Shown here: positions 8,396 to 17,169 of the stretch, one piece after another | Layout of the letters: each line of letters opens with the position of its first letter | Numbering within the stretch: position 1 is the first letter of the stretch | Origin: Desulfuromonadales bacterium | GTDB taxonomy: Bacteria; Desulfobacterota; Desulfuromonadia; Desulfuromonadales; Geopsychrobacteraceae | Direction: 5' to 3' | DNA: 64,000 bases | Assembly (NCBI GenBank): GCA_016931615.1 | Contig: JAFGEL010000052.1 | Span: 19,834-83,833, forward strand | Program-made: the position numbers and the translations under genes | Notes under the pieces: generated by a model | Seen by the model: only the letters and a program-made list of their open reading frames with translations | Database searches by the model: none | Told to the model about the DNA's origin: nothing

Positions 8396-9838
8396 ATGTC
8401 CATACAACGCATTCTTGTTGCTGACGATGAAGAAAGCATCCGTTGGGTTCTCTCCAAGGCCCTCAAAAAACAGGGATTTCATGTCGATCTTGCTGAAGAC
8501 GGTGCACAGGCCAAGCATCTCGCCGGCAAGAACCATTATGATCTCGCCGTGCTGGACATCAAAATGCCGGGGATCCACGGGCTGGACCTGTTAAAGGATT
8601 TTCGTACCAACTTTCCCGACACGCTGGTGGTCATTATGACCGCAGAGGCCACCATGGAACATGCCGTCAGCGCAATGAAACATGGTGCCTACGACTACCT
8701 CACCAAACCTTTTGACCTGACGGCTCTTGATGCCATTATTCTCAAAGCCCAAAAAGCGGCGGAAATCACTGAGCAGATCGACCAGCTGAAAGAAGAGTTG
8801 CAGGATCAATACAGTTTCGGTCGCTCAATTATCGGCAACAGTCAACCGATGCAGGAAGTTTACAAAACCCTGGGTCGGGTGGCCGGTTCCGATGTCACCG
8901 TGCTGGTCACCGGCGAAAGCGGCACCGGCAAAGAGCTGGTTGCCAGAGCCATCCACATCAACAGCCCGCGTCTGGGGAAACCCTTTATCGCCCTCAATTG
9001 TGCGGCAATTCCGCACGAACTGCTTGAGAGTGAGCTCTTCGGTCACGAACGGGGTGCTTTTACCGGGGCCTCCGAGCGCAAAATCGGAAAATTTGAACAG
9101 GCCGATCAGGGCACCCTGTTTCTCGATGAAATCGGTGACATGCCCCTGGAACTTCAGGCCAAACTGCTCAGGGTTTTGCAGGAAAAGGAGATCACCAGAA
9201 CCGGCGGCAGCCAATCCCTGAAAGTCGATGTGCGGATTGTCGCGGCAACCAATCAGGATATCGCTGAGCGGGTCAAGGAAAAGCATTTTCGGGAAGACCT
9301 GTATTACCGCCTTAATGTCATTCCGATCAATCTGCCCGCCCTGCGTCAGCGGCGCGAAGATATTCCGATGCTGGTTGATTTCTTCCTGCAGCGGGCCAGG
9401 CAGGATCTCGGTATCGAACACATGGAGTGTACCACCGATGCGCTCGATCATCTCATGGCCCATGACTGGCCGGGCAATGTTCGGGAGCTGGAAAATGTCA
9501 TTAAACGTGCGGCCCTGCTGTCTCCCAACAACATTCTGACCCCGGCCGATTTTCCCGGGCTGAGTGACGGCGGAAAAGTCCGCAGTCAGGATGAATCGCT
9601 CGAAGCCCTGGTTGCCCGCAAGTTGCAGAACTCGCTGGCTCAGATGAACCTTCTGGAAATGAACAATCTCTACGAGATGGTCCTGCACCAGGTCGAACGG
9701 CCGCTGATCAATATTGTCCTGAATAAAGCCCGGGGCAACCAGGTACGCACCGCGGAGATCCTGGGGATTAATCGCAATACCCTGAGAAAGAAAATCAAGA
9801 CGCTGGACATTGAGATCAAGCGTGGCCAGGGGGACTGA
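8396..9838 (+). CDS. NtrC-family sigma-54 dependent response regulator
   Basis: Enhancer-binding activator of 480 aa. Seen: receiver domain with Asp54 in VLDIKMPG; AAA+ domain with Walker A GESGTGKE (173-180), the sigma-54 contacting loop GAFTGA (220-225), Walker B LFLDEIGD (241-248) and an arginine-finger region RLNVIP; then a Fis-type helix-turn-helix with RTAEILGINRNTLRKK at the C-terminus. It should be phosphorylated by the upstream kinase and activate sigma-54 promoters. A sigma-54 promoter is found in this window at 46.28 kb, but there is no evidence that this regulator acts there. It closely resembles NtrC in length and layout. Confidence 0.93.
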   Translation: MSIQRILVADDEESIRWVLSKALKKQGFHVDLAEDGAQAKHLAGKNHYDLAVLDIKMPGIHGLDLLKDFRTNFPDTLVVIMTAEATMEHAVSAMKHGAYDYLTKPFDLTALDAIILKAQKAAEITEQIDQLKEELQDQYSFGRSIIGNSQPMQEVYKTLGRVAGSDVTVLVTGESGTGKELVARAIHINSPRLGKPFIALNCAAIPHELLESELFGHERGAFTGASERKIGKFEQADQGTLFLDEIGDMPLELQAKLLRVLQEKEITRTGGSQSLKVDVRIVAATNQDIAERVKEKHFREDLYYRLNVIPINLPALRQRREDIPMLVDFFLQRARQDLGIEHMECTTDALDHLMAHDWPGNVRELENVIKRAALLSPNNILTPADFPGLSDGGKVRSQDESLEALVARKLQNSLAQMNLLEMNNLYEMVLHQVERPLINIVLNKARGNQVRTAEILGINRNTLRKKIKTLDIEIKRGQGD

Positions 9839-9882
9839 GAGGGCCCCTGCCGCGAGAATCACGATTTCAAACGAGGGAAACC

Positions 9883-11253
9883 TTAATAGCCCTCTTCTCT
9901 CCGGGCCTGATTCTCGAAACGGGTGAATTCGCCCCTGAAGGTCAGGTGCACCGTACCGATCGGGCCATTACGCTGCTTGCCGATAATAATCTCGGCATCC
10001 TTGTCGTGACCCTTCTCGCAGGTCTTTTCACGGCTTCTGCAATCTTCGCAGTAGACCGCTTCACGGTAGACAAACATAATCACATCGGCGTCCTGCTCAA
10101 TCGCCCCGGATTCGCGTAAATCCGCCATCATCGGACGTTTATCAGTACGGCTTTCGAGAGAACGGTTCAACTGCGACAGGGCAACGACCGGAACCTCCAG
10201 CTCTTTGGCCAAAGCTTTCAATGAGCGGGAAATTTCCGAGATTTCCTGCTGACGACTTTCAGGATTACTGCCGCGCATCAACTGCAGGTAATCGACAATA
10301 ATCAGCCCCAAACCGTGTTCGGCTTTCAGTCGCCGTGCCTTGGAGCGCAGTTCAAGCACGGAAATCGCCGGGGTATCATCGATGTAGAGTTCCGTCTCGT
10401 TGAGCTGACCGGCGGCCATGGTCAGTTTCGGCCAGTCCGACTCGCCAAGATGGCCGGTGCGCAGCCGACCGGCATCAACCTTGGCCAGCGAGCAGAGCAT
10501 CCTTTGAACCAGCTGTTCCTTGCTCATCTCCAGAGAGAAAATCACCGCCGGGACGGGATTATCGGCATGTGCCGTGGCATACTCGATCAGATTCAGGGCA
10601 AAAGCCGTTTTTCCCATCGACGGCCGCCCGGCGACGATAATCAGGTCACTCGGCTGTAAACCGGCGGTCATTTTATCCAGGTCATGGTAACCGGTAGGCA
10701 CCCCGGTAATCAGTTCCTTGCGTTCATAAAGCTTTTCGATCGACTTGAAGGTATCTTTGAGAATGTCACGAACAGGAAAATAAGAAGGCCGGGTGCGGTT
10801 TTGGGAAATTTCAAAGATCGACTTCTCTGCCCGATCGAGAATCTCTTCCATATCGCCGCCGTCGTAACCGCTGGTGGCGATATCGGTGGAAACTTCTATC
10901 AACTTGCGCGCAATCGACTTTTCCTTAACCAGCTTACAATAGTAGGTAATATTGGCTGCCGTCGGAACGTAATCAACCAGTGTTGCAAGGTAGGTACTGC
11001 CACCGACATCTTCCAACTCCCCGCGACTTTTCAATTGCGCCGTCAAGGTCACCAGGTCGGCCGGCTCACTTTTATCCGCGAGAGCCAGCAGCGCGTTGAA
11101 TATTTTACGGTGACTTTCGCGATAAAAATCGCTGGTCGTCAGGTATTCAAGAGTCCGGTTGAGGGCTTCATTTTCCAACAGAACCCCGCCGAGAACCGAC
11201 ATTTCAGCTTCCAGATTCTGCGGTGGCAGGCGATGTGTTTGGACGTCGTGCAT
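9883..11253 (-). CDS. dnaB: replicative DNA helicase DnaB
   Basis: Hexameric helicase that unwinds DNA ahead of the replication fork; 456 aa. Seen: N-terminal primase-interacting domain starting LPPQNLEAEMSVLGG, Walker A GRPSMGKT (209-216), VIFSLEMSKEQL, Walker B LIIVDYLQLM, and DLRESGAIEQDAD. Odd: between VIMFVYRE and AEIIIGKQRNGP there is a Cys/His cluster (Cys402, Cys405, Cys412, His416; pattern CX2CX6CX3H) where many DnaB proteins have a plain acidic loop; it may bind zinc. It does not belong to the operon on either side. In related genomes dnaB follows the rplI operon, which here is 20 kb away. Confidence 0.95.
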   Translation of the reverse strand: MHDVQTHRLPPQNLEAEMSVLGGVLLENEALNRTLEYLTTSDFYRESHRKIFNALLALADKSEPADLVTLTAQLKSRGELEDVGGSTYLATLVDYVPTAANITYYCKLVKEKSIARKLIEVSTDIATSGYDGGDMEEILDRAEKSIFEISQNRTRPSYFPVRDILKDTFKSIEKLYERKELITGVPTGYHDLDKMTAGLQPSDLIIVAGRPSMGKTAFALNLIEYATAHADNPVPAVIFSLEMSKEQLVQRMLCSLAKVDAGRLRTGHLGESDWPKLTMAAGQLNETELYIDDTPAISVLELRSKARRLKAEHGLGLIIVDYLQLMRGSNPESRQQEISEISRSLKALAKELEVPVVALSQLNRSLESRTDKRPMMADLRESGAIEQDADVIMFVYREAVYCEDCRSREKTCEKGHDKDAEIIIGKQRNGPIGTVHLTFRGEFTRFENQARREEGY

Positions 11254-11385
11254 AAAGAGTCTTTCCTGAGAGGGTAAAATAAAAACGAAGGATAGCAGAG
11301 TTCTCTGTCAACGTGAACAAAAAGCCCCGGTCAGATTATTTTAGATCTGGTTATCGACATGACTCGCGTTAAGCGGGAAATGAGT

Positions 11386-11510
11386 TCGCGAATTCAATGA
11401 TCAGGGTAGCTGACGCCTGGATGGCGTCAGCTAAGCCCCAGGACGGGTTCACGCGTCCCTGAACAGGGAATTTGCGAACGCAACCTGAGTGAAATGAATA
11501 TCCAGAATTT
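11386..11510 (+). repeat. dispersed hairpin repeat, copy 1
   Basis: About 120 nt shared with 50566-50680. The core is an 11-bp stem (TAGCTGACGCC at 11407-11417 with its complement at 11423-11433) closing a TGGAT loop, followed by TAAGCCCCA, a second GGACG/CGTCC hairpin (11441-11458) and the conserved tail TGAGTGAAA. Flanking GAATTC near the left end is also shared. It lies in the 394-nt gap between dnaB and the UPF0316 gene, with no ORF in it. Function unknown: an RNA element, a protein-binding site or a REP-like repeat. Confidence 0.75.
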
Positions 11511-11647
11511 TAAATCAGGCAAAACGTTGCCGCCTAAGGGCTGAAATCCCGGGAAACCACTCTTTCCAAAGACAAAAATAATGGTTGCAGAAATCACTGA
11601 ATCAGCATATAAACGCGCGCTGAAAAAATGACGAGGGACAAAAAATC

Positions 11648-12229
11648 ATGACACTGTTGAGCAATTCAAGCTACGCCATATTTCTGCTGCCGTTACTGGT
11701 TTTTCTGGCCAGGGTAACGGATGTTTCCATCGGCACCCTGCGCATTATTTTTGTCGCCAAAGGGCTGAAATACCTGGCTGCCCTGCTCGGGTTCTTTGAA
11801 TCACTGATCTGGCTCCTGGCGGTCGTCCAGGTGATGCAGAACCTGACCTCATGGCAGACCTACATCGCTTTTGCTCTCGGCTTTGCCGCAGGAAATTTCG
11901 TTGGTGTGGCCATTGAAGAAAGACTGGCTCTCGGCAATCTGTTGATCAGGGTCATCACCCGCCAGGAAGCGGACGATCTGGTTCATGTTCTCTGGGACGC
12001 CGGCTATGGTGTCACCAGCGTCGATGCCCAGGGGGAAACCGGCCCGGTTAAACTGATTTTCACCATTGCCAAGCGCAAAAACCTGGCAAAAATCCTCTCG
12101 ATCATCAAAAAGTATAACCCGAATGCTTTTTATACGATTGAAGACATGCGTTATGTCAAGGAGACACAGTTGCCACCAATGAACAAGCGCAGCCTGTTTC
12201 CACGTAAAGTCGTCATGAACAAAAAATAG
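11648..12229 (+). CDS. UPF0316 / DUF2179 membrane protein
   Basis: Integral membrane protein of 193 aa. Seen: three hydrophobic segments in the first 95 residues (about 8-25, 38-60 and 66-85) with the family signature RVTDVSIGTLRIIFVAKG, then a soluble DUF2179 domain (about 105-170) containing LWDAGYGVTSVDAQG and TIAKRKNLAKIL. DUF2179 domains resemble nucleotide- or metabolite-sensing domains, and the family role is unknown. A GAGGGA ribosome site precedes the ATG at 11648. Upstream lies the hairpin repeat; downstream the M23 peptidase starts after 165 nt, so co-transcription is possible but uncertain. Confidence 0.88.
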   Translation: MTLLSNSSYAIFLLPLLVFLARVTDVSIGTLRIIFVAKGLKYLAALLGFFESLIWLLAVVQVMQNLTSWQTYIAFALGFAAGNFVGVAIEERLALGNLLIRVITRQEADDLVHVLWDAGYGVTSVDAQGETGPVKLIFTIAKRKNLAKILSIIKKYNPNAFYTIEDMRYVKETQLPPMNKRSLFPRKVVMNKK

Positions 12230-12394
12230 CCGACTATTCGGCCAGCCCATCCGCAGCCTCACAGCGCTGGTGACCTGCCGTCTTCACCTCAAGCAGGACC
12301 GGCGATAGAAAAACAGGGCTTGACAGAAGGGTGAAGGTTGTTGCATGCAGAACAGAATCATTCTTCTGAGCCTATTGCAAACGACACAAGGTCT

Positions 12395-13717
12395 ATGAAC
12401 GCAACCTGGAAACCAACCGTTGAGCAATTGAAAAGAAAGCGTCGTCGACGGCTGCTGCTCTGCGTTGTCCTGCTGGTCGCCGCCGGCCTGGCGGCCATGC
12501 TCTCCTGTAGTTTGCCCTCAGACGGGAAAACCTCATTAACAGCAACGCAGACACCTGCATCACAACCTGCAGCGGAGCAATCAAACCCGGTTGCTCTCGA
12601 TCAGCCGACGCCATCACCCGACTCCAGTGGACACACCATATTAAGCCGGACGATTGCCGAAGGGGACAATTTAAGTGCGATATTCGACAGCTGTCACATC
12701 GACCAGACCACCTTATTCGCAATCCTCGCCGCCGACGAATCTCTGCTTGCCCTGGATATCCTCAGGCCGGGCAACCGGCTCACCTTCAAGGTCGAGGAGA
12801 GCAGCGGACAACTAGCGGAAATGGCGCTCTACATCAACCCCGCTCACCAGGTTGTTTACCGCCGCACGGATGACACAAGCTTTGAAAGTGAAGAAGTTGT
12901 CATACCCGGGACCTGGGAAAATCAGATCATCGAAGCCGAGATCGATGCCAGCTTCTACCTCTCCGCCATGGCCGCCGGCCTGAGTGAACAGGAGGCCGGA
13001 AACATTACCCACCTGTTCAAAAACAAGTTGAATTTTTCCCGCGATATTCACCCCGGAGACCGTTTTCAGATCATTCGCAGTCTGCAGTTGGTCGACGACA
13101 CCCTGACCGGCCAGAGTCACATTGAAGCGATCAGGATTTTTGCACGTAATCACAGCTATGCCGCTTTTCTGTTTTCGGATGGAAACTACTATGATGAGAA
13201 GGGTGAAAGTCTCGCTCGGGCCTTCCGCCGCTATCCTTTTAATGGCCGACACCGCATCAGTTCAGCGTTCAACCCGAAACGCCGGCACCCGGTCACAGGA
13301 CGTATTGCTCCGCACCGCGGGGTTGACTTCGCCATGCCGACCGGCACGCCGATTCTGGCCGCTGCCGACGGTGAAATCACCCGGGTCAAAAACCATCCTT
13401 ATGCCGGGAAATACGTGGAGATCAAGCATGACGGCCAATACCTGAGCCGTTACATGCATTTAAGCCGCGTCAGCGTCTATCGCGGGCAAAAGGTCAAACG
13501 TGGCGAGGTCATCGCCCGGTCGGGCAACACGGGGCGCTCCACCGGCCCCCATCTGCACTACGAACTGCACATCAAGGGACGGGCCGTAAATCCACTGACT
13601 GCTGCGATACCAACAGCGACGAAAGTCCCAAAAAACCAGCTTGCTGAATTCAAGCAGCATGTCCAGCGCTTCATGGCCCTGCTGGATAACGGCGACCGGG
13701 ACTTTGTCGGCGCCTAA
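12395..13717 (+). CDS. M23-family peptidoglycan DD-metalloendopeptidase, MepM-like
   Basis: Envelope zinc endopeptidase that cleaves peptidoglycan cross-links; 440 aa. Seen: a basic anchor KRKRRRR followed by a 20-residue hydrophobic signal-anchor, a Pro/Ser/Thr-rich linker, an OapA/LysM-like domain (about residues 80-150), a Csd3-like middle domain, and the C-terminal LytM domain with HRGVDFAMPTGTPILA (His307, Asp311), YMHLS (His355) and GPHLHYELH (His386, His388). All zinc-site residues are present, so it should be active. The frame opens at a TTG (12338), but the ATG at 12395 has AAGG 8 nt ahead and gives a normal signal anchor. Confidence 0.92.
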   Translation: MNATWKPTVEQLKRKRRRRLLLCVVLLVAAGLAAMLSCSLPSDGKTSLTATQTPASQPAAEQSNPVALDQPTPSPDSSGHTILSRTIAEGDNLSAIFDSCHIDQTTLFAILAADESLLALDILRPGNRLTFKVEESSGQLAEMALYINPAHQVVYRRTDDTSFESEEVVIPGTWENQIIEAEIDASFYLSAMAAGLSEQEAGNITHLFKNKLNFSRDIHPGDRFQIIRSLQLVDDTLTGQSHIEAIRIFARNHSYAAFLFSDGNYYDEKGESLARAFRRYPFNGRHRISSAFNPKRRHPVTGRIAPHRGVDFAMPTGTPILAAADGEITRVKNHPYAGKYVEIKHDGQYLSRYMHLSRVSVYRGQKVKRGEVIARSGNTGRSTGPHLHYELHIKGRAVNPLTAAIPTATKVPKNQLAEFKQHVQRFMALLDNGDRDFVGA

Positions 13718-13747
13718 TATCCGCCCCGGTATTCAGCCGTCATCACC

Positions 13748-14146
13748 TTACTTCAGCTGGTGCAGTGCTTGAGTCTCGAGATCAGCCCGGCGGTAAAAAC
13801 AGGTCGCGCGGGTTTTTCCGGTTTGCGGATCTTTGGTATGACAGGCCCCCCCACCCTGCGGCTCAACCCGGTAAACCAGGGCATCCTGGTCACAGTCGGT
13901 GAGAATTTCGACGATTTTGAGATAATCTCCGGAGGTCTCACCCTTGGTCCACAGCTCGTTGCGCGAAGTCGACCAGAAGGTTGCCATGCCCTTTTCAAAA
14001 GTCGTATCCAGAGCAAGTTTATTCACATAAGCAACCATCAGGATCCGTCCATCGGCGACGTCCTGAACAACGGCCGGAACCAGCCCGCCGCGTTTGTCGA
14101 AATCGATCAGCAGTTCGTTACCTTCTTCGAGAATTTTTTTATCCAT
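13748..14146 (-). CDS. hisI: phosphoribosyl-AMP cyclohydrolase
   Basis: Third step of histidine synthesis, opening the purine ring of PR-AMP; 132 aa, monofunctional with no HisE fusion. Seen: the TDCDQDALV metal-binding Asp/Cys cluster and GGGACHT, then CFYRR at the active site. Between CHT and the CFYR Cys there is a longer loop (KDPQTGKTRAT) than the short GR of E. coli-type enzymes; the same extended form is familiar in other deltaproteobacteria. The ATG at 14146 has AGGAG at a 9-nt spacing; a nearer ATG three codons upstream overlaps that ribosome site. hisG is 50 nt upstream on the same strand, so they are co-transcribed. Confidence 0.93.
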   Translation of the reverse strand: MDKKILEEGNELLIDFDKRGGLVPAVVQDVADGRILMVAYVNKLALDTTFEKGMATFWSTSRNELWTKGETSGDYLKIVEILTDCDQDALVYRVEPQGGGACHTKDPQTGKTRATCFYRRADLETQALHQLK

Positions 14147-14196
14147 TACGGTCATCTCCTATCAGCAGAGCATGGCTCAGAGGGGGTCATGACACT

Positions 14197-15135
14197 TTAA
14201 AAGTGTCTGGCGTTAACCATGTCCTGGGTAAAGACTTTCGGCGCCGGAATCGGGACAATGCCGTCAACGCCCAGACGCAACAGTTTCGGCGCCAGAATGT
14301 TTAATTGCGACTCGCGAATAACAACCGCCACGCTGCGCCAGGCCTCATCGACCACGGGACTGACCGTCGGGGAGATCACCGAGGGCAGCATTTTCTCAAC
14401 TTCGGGCAGCACCGCAGCAGGCACATCCATGAAAACCATGAAGACCGGTTCACGCTCGGCCTGCAACACGGCATCAATACAAATGCGGATATCTTCCATC
14501 TTCTCCAGCTTTGCCGAGTCCCTGATCGCTTCGCGATTGGCGATCAACTGGGGGTTGGAGGTAAACAGTTCCGCGATAATAATATTGCCGTTGGCCTTGA
14601 GAGTCGCACCGGTCTCGGTAATATCGGTAAATGCGTCACATTCACCCATATTGACCTTGGCTTCGGTTTTGCCCTCACTGTGAAGAATTTGAATATCCTC
14701 AAGACCATAAAGCTCAGCCATCCTCCTTCTCGTCAGGTTGGGCAGTTCGGTGGCAATAATCCTGCCGCGACAGTCTTCGGGATTTGCGATACCGAGTTCT
14801 GGCCGAGTGGCCAGCACCAGGCGTGAAGGTTGGTTGGTATATTTGGAGAAGATGAAATCCCCCATCACCTCAACGTCTTGCTCCAACCCGGCTTCAAAAA
14901 CATAATCCTTACCGGTAATCCCGCAATCGACGATACCGTCACGGACTTTCTGGGCCATTTCCTTGCGGTCGAGAACCCGAAAAACCACGTCTTTGTCGTA
15001 GGGTCCCATCAGTTCATACTGACGTCCCGGTTTAAGCGGCCGCCCTGATTTGGCCAGCAGCCGCAGAACCTGCTCATTCAAGCTTCCGGAAGGAATTCCA
15101 AAATAGAGTTTTCCGTCCTCTTTTCCATATGGCAT
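14197..15135 (-). CDS. hisG: ATP phosphoribosyltransferase
   Basis: Commits ATP and PRPP to histidine synthesis; 312 aa, consistent with the long form carrying a C-terminal histidine-feedback domain (about residues 225-310). Seen: LYFGIPSGSLNEQVL at the N-terminus, DCGITGKDYVFE, IIATELPNLTRR and the PRPP-binding stretch GECDAFTDITETGATLKANG. The frame is open 36 codons further, but the ATG at 15135 has GAGGAG 8 nt ahead and starts at the conserved region. Together with hisI it forms a small two-gene unit; the rest of the histidine genes are not in this window. Confidence 0.95.
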   Translation of the reverse strand: MPYGKEDGKLYFGIPSGSLNEQVLRLLAKSGRPLKPGRQYELMGPYDKDVVFRVLDRKEMAQKVRDGIVDCGITGKDYVFEAGLEQDVEVMGDFIFSKYTNQPSRLVLATRPELGIANPEDCRGRIIATELPNLTRRRMAELYGLEDIQILHSEGKTEAKVNMGECDAFTDITETGATLKANGNIIIAELFTSNPQLIANREAIRDSAKLEKMEDIRICIDAVLQAEREPVFMVFMDVPAAVLPEVEKMLPSVISPTVSPVVDEAWRSVAVVIRESQLNILAPKLLRLGVDGIVPIPAPKVFTQDMVNARHF

Positions 15136-15229
15136 GACAGTTTTCTCCTCAACAATGATTGTCATTCGATAATTCGCCGCATTCTGCCAATAAGAGAAAA
15201 AAACATCAATGCCCGTTTGCCTCATCAAC

Positions 15230-15259
15230 AAAAAAGCGGGCAACCCGAAAGTTACCCGC
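15230..15259 (-). terminator. intrinsic terminator of hcp
   Basis: 9-bp stem with one U-G pair (15236-15244 with 15251-15259) and a 6-nt loop, followed on the minus strand by six U residues. It lies 27 nt past the hcp stop and upstream of hisG, separating the two units. Confidence 0.88.
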
Positions 15260-15285
15260 CCGTTTTTCTCGCTATGCTTTTCTGC

Positions 15286-16914
15286 TCAGTTTCCGGCCAT
15301 AATCGCCGCGACATCAGCCTGAACTTCACCGATCGGCTTGATGTCAAAGTTCTCGACCAGGACTTTGGCAACATTGGGCGACAGGAAGGCCGGCAGTGTC
15401 GGGCCAAGGCGGATATGCTTGACTCCCAGCGACAACAGGGCCAGCAGAACAATCACCGCTTTCTGCTCATACCAGGCGATATCGTAGGAGATCGGCAGGT
15501 CGTTGATATCGTCTAGGCCAAAGACCTCTTTCAGTTGCAGGGCGATGTACGCCAGAGAATAGGAATCGTTACACTGACCGGCATCGAGAACCCGTGGGAT
15601 GCCGCCGATATCACCCAGGTCAAGTTTATTGTAACGATATTTGGCGCAGCCTGCGGTAAGAATCACCGTATCCTGAGGCAAAGCTTCAGCTACATCGGTA
15701 AAATAACTGCGCTCTTTATGACGTCCGTCACAACCGGCCATGACCACAAAACGCTTGATGGCGCCCGATTTGACGGCATCTATGACCTTATCGGCCAGTG
15801 CCATGACCTGGGTATGAGCAAAACCACCGACGATTTCACCGCTTTCAAGTTCAACCGGCGGAGCACAGGTTTTGGCCTGCTCGATAAGCGCGGAAAAATC
15901 TTTGCTGCCCCCCTCGACACGCTCGGGGATATGCTTTGCGCCAGGCCAACCCGCCATACCGGTGGTGTAGATGCGGTCACGGTAGGCGTCTTTGACCGGG
16001 GTGATGCAATTGGTCGTCATCAGGATCGGACCGTTGAATGAGGCAAATTCCTTATCCTGCAACCACCAGGCGTTACCATAGTTTCCGACGAAATGATCAT
16101 ACTTCTTAAACGCCGGGTAATAGTTTGCCGGCAGCATTTCGCTGTGGGTGTAGACATCGACACCGGTTCCCTCGGTCTGCTTCAGCAGTTCTTCCATATC
16201 CTTAAGATCATGGCCCGAAATCAGGATTCCCGGGTTGTTGCGTACCCCGAGATTCACGGTGGTGATTTCAGGGTTACCATAAGTCGAGGTATTGGCCTCA
16301 TCAAGCAGAGCCATGGCGGTTACGGCAACCTCACCGCACTTCAGAACCTGGCCGACCATTTCATCAACGCTCAATTCGCGGGTGGTATTGGCCAGGGCAG
16401 AAATCATGAAACTGTAGATTTCACCTTTCTGGTAACCGAGAACCGCAGCATGATCGGTATAGGCGGCCATGCCTTTGAGACCGTAAATCAACAACTCACG
16501 CAGAGAACGAACATCTTCATTCGGCTGGGACAACACCCCGACTTCGGCAGCCTTGACGGCATATTCAGCCGCACTGCCGTTCCAGTTGACGACATCGGCG
16601 TCACTGCTGAACCCGATGGCCAGCTTCAGACCGTCACGTTTGGCGATGGTCTCCTTGATCAGGGCCACGAACCGCTCGTTGTCAAAATTGGCATTGGTGA
16701 TCGTCGCAAACAGGGCCTCACAGATAAAACGACCCACGGCATCATCCAACTTCCCCTGTTTATCAGCTTCCTCGGCGACCACGGCGAGACCTTTAAGGGT
16801 ATAAACCAGAAGATCCTGTAACCCGGCGGTATCCTCTTTTTTGCCGCAGACCCCGGCGATGGTACACCCGGTTCCTTTGGCCGCTTCCTGACACTGAAAA
16901 CAAAACATGCTCAT
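15286..16914 (-). CDS. hcp: hybrid-cluster protein (hydroxylamine reductase), class I
   Basis: Iron-sulfur/oxo protein of 542 aa, known in E. coli as a nitric oxide reductase and S-nitrosylase under anaerobiosis. Seen: N-terminal cubane ligands Cys5, Cys8, Cys17 and Cys23 (CX2CX8CX5C), typical of class I proteins from strict anaerobes; hybrid-cluster segments [47 protein letters not shown] and [10 protein letters not shown]. The ATG at 16914 follows AGGAG at a good distance; the longer frame reaches into the regulatory region. No hcr reductase gene adjoins it. The divergent gene set beyond a pair of FNR-type boxes is the likely functional partner. Confidence 0.97.
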   Translation of the reverse strand: MSMFCFQCQEAAKGTGCTIAGVCGKKEDTAGLQDLLVYTLKGLAVVAEEADKQGKLDDAVGRFICEALFATITNANFDNERFVALIKETIAKRDGLKLAIGFSSDADVVNWNGSAAEYAVKAAEVGVLSQPNEDVRSLRELLIYGLKGMAAYTDHAAVLGYQKGEIYSFMISALANTTRELSVDEMVGQVLKCGEVAVTAMALLDEANTSTYGNPEITTVNLGVRNNPGILISGHDLKDMEELLKQTEGTGVDVYTHSEMLPANYYPAFKKYDHFVGNYGNAWWLQDKEFASFNGPILMTTNCITPVKDAYRDRIYTTGMAGWPGAKHIPERVEGGSKDFSALIEQAKTCAPPVELESGEIVGGFAHTQVMALADKVIDAVKSGAIKRFVVMAGCDGRHKERSYFTDVAEALPQDTVILTAGCAKYRYNKLDLGDIGGIPRVLDAGQCNDSYSLAYIALQLKEVFGLDDINDLPISYDIAWYEQKAVIVLLALLSLGVKHIRLGPTLPAFLSPNVAKVLVENFDIKPIGEVQADVAAIMAGN

Positions 16915-16991
16915 GTTCCAATCTCCTTTTTTTAGATTGTGATTGATTTCATCTTGTGGCCAGACAATGGCACAGCCGGCAGGCAAAAAAA

Positions 16992-17005
16992 TTGATCTAG
17001 GTCAA
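16992..17005 (-). promoter_or_regulatory. FNR/HcpR-type operator upstream of hcp
   Basis: TTGATCTAGGTCAA, a near-palindrome of TTGAY-N4-RTCAA form, centred about 84 nt before the hcp start codon. CRP/FNR-family regulators (FNR, HcpR) are known to control hcp genes through such boxes. A site centred at -41.5 would place the start of transcription near 16957, with a weak CATTGT -10 at 16964-16969. Confidence 0.65.
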
Positions 17006-17038
17006 ATCTAGACAAAAATTGTCTTAATTTATTTCTTT

Positions 17039-17052
17039 TTGATCTGCATCAA
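17039..17052 (+). promoter_or_regulatory. FNR-type box of the 17170-20353 gene set
   Basis: TTGATCTGCATCAA is a perfect match to the classical FNR consensus TTGAT-N4-ATCAA. TAAACT at 17075-17080 sits where a -10 should be if the box is centred at -41.5 (start near 17087), the class II activation geometry. Confidence 0.7.
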
Positions 17053-17169
17053 TTTAAAATCATCTGACCTGACTTAAACTGCCGTCATGACAAAACACAA
17101 ACCAGGTCAGATGTGTACCAACAACTGCTTCAACAGGACCTATTTTCAACTCAAGCGGGAGAGCCGGTA

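Noticed and set aside
8825-9862. 345-codon open frame on the minus strand
   Set aside because: It mirrors the ntrC-like gene in the opposite strand; low-complexity translation, no motif, no ribosome site.
16093-16821. 242-codon plus-strand frame
   Set aside because: Antisense to hcp; no start signal and no recognisable domain.
16966-16982. sigma-54 promoter near hcp (TGGCAC)
   Set aside because: TGGCAC is present, but GC does not occur at the needed 10-nt distance.
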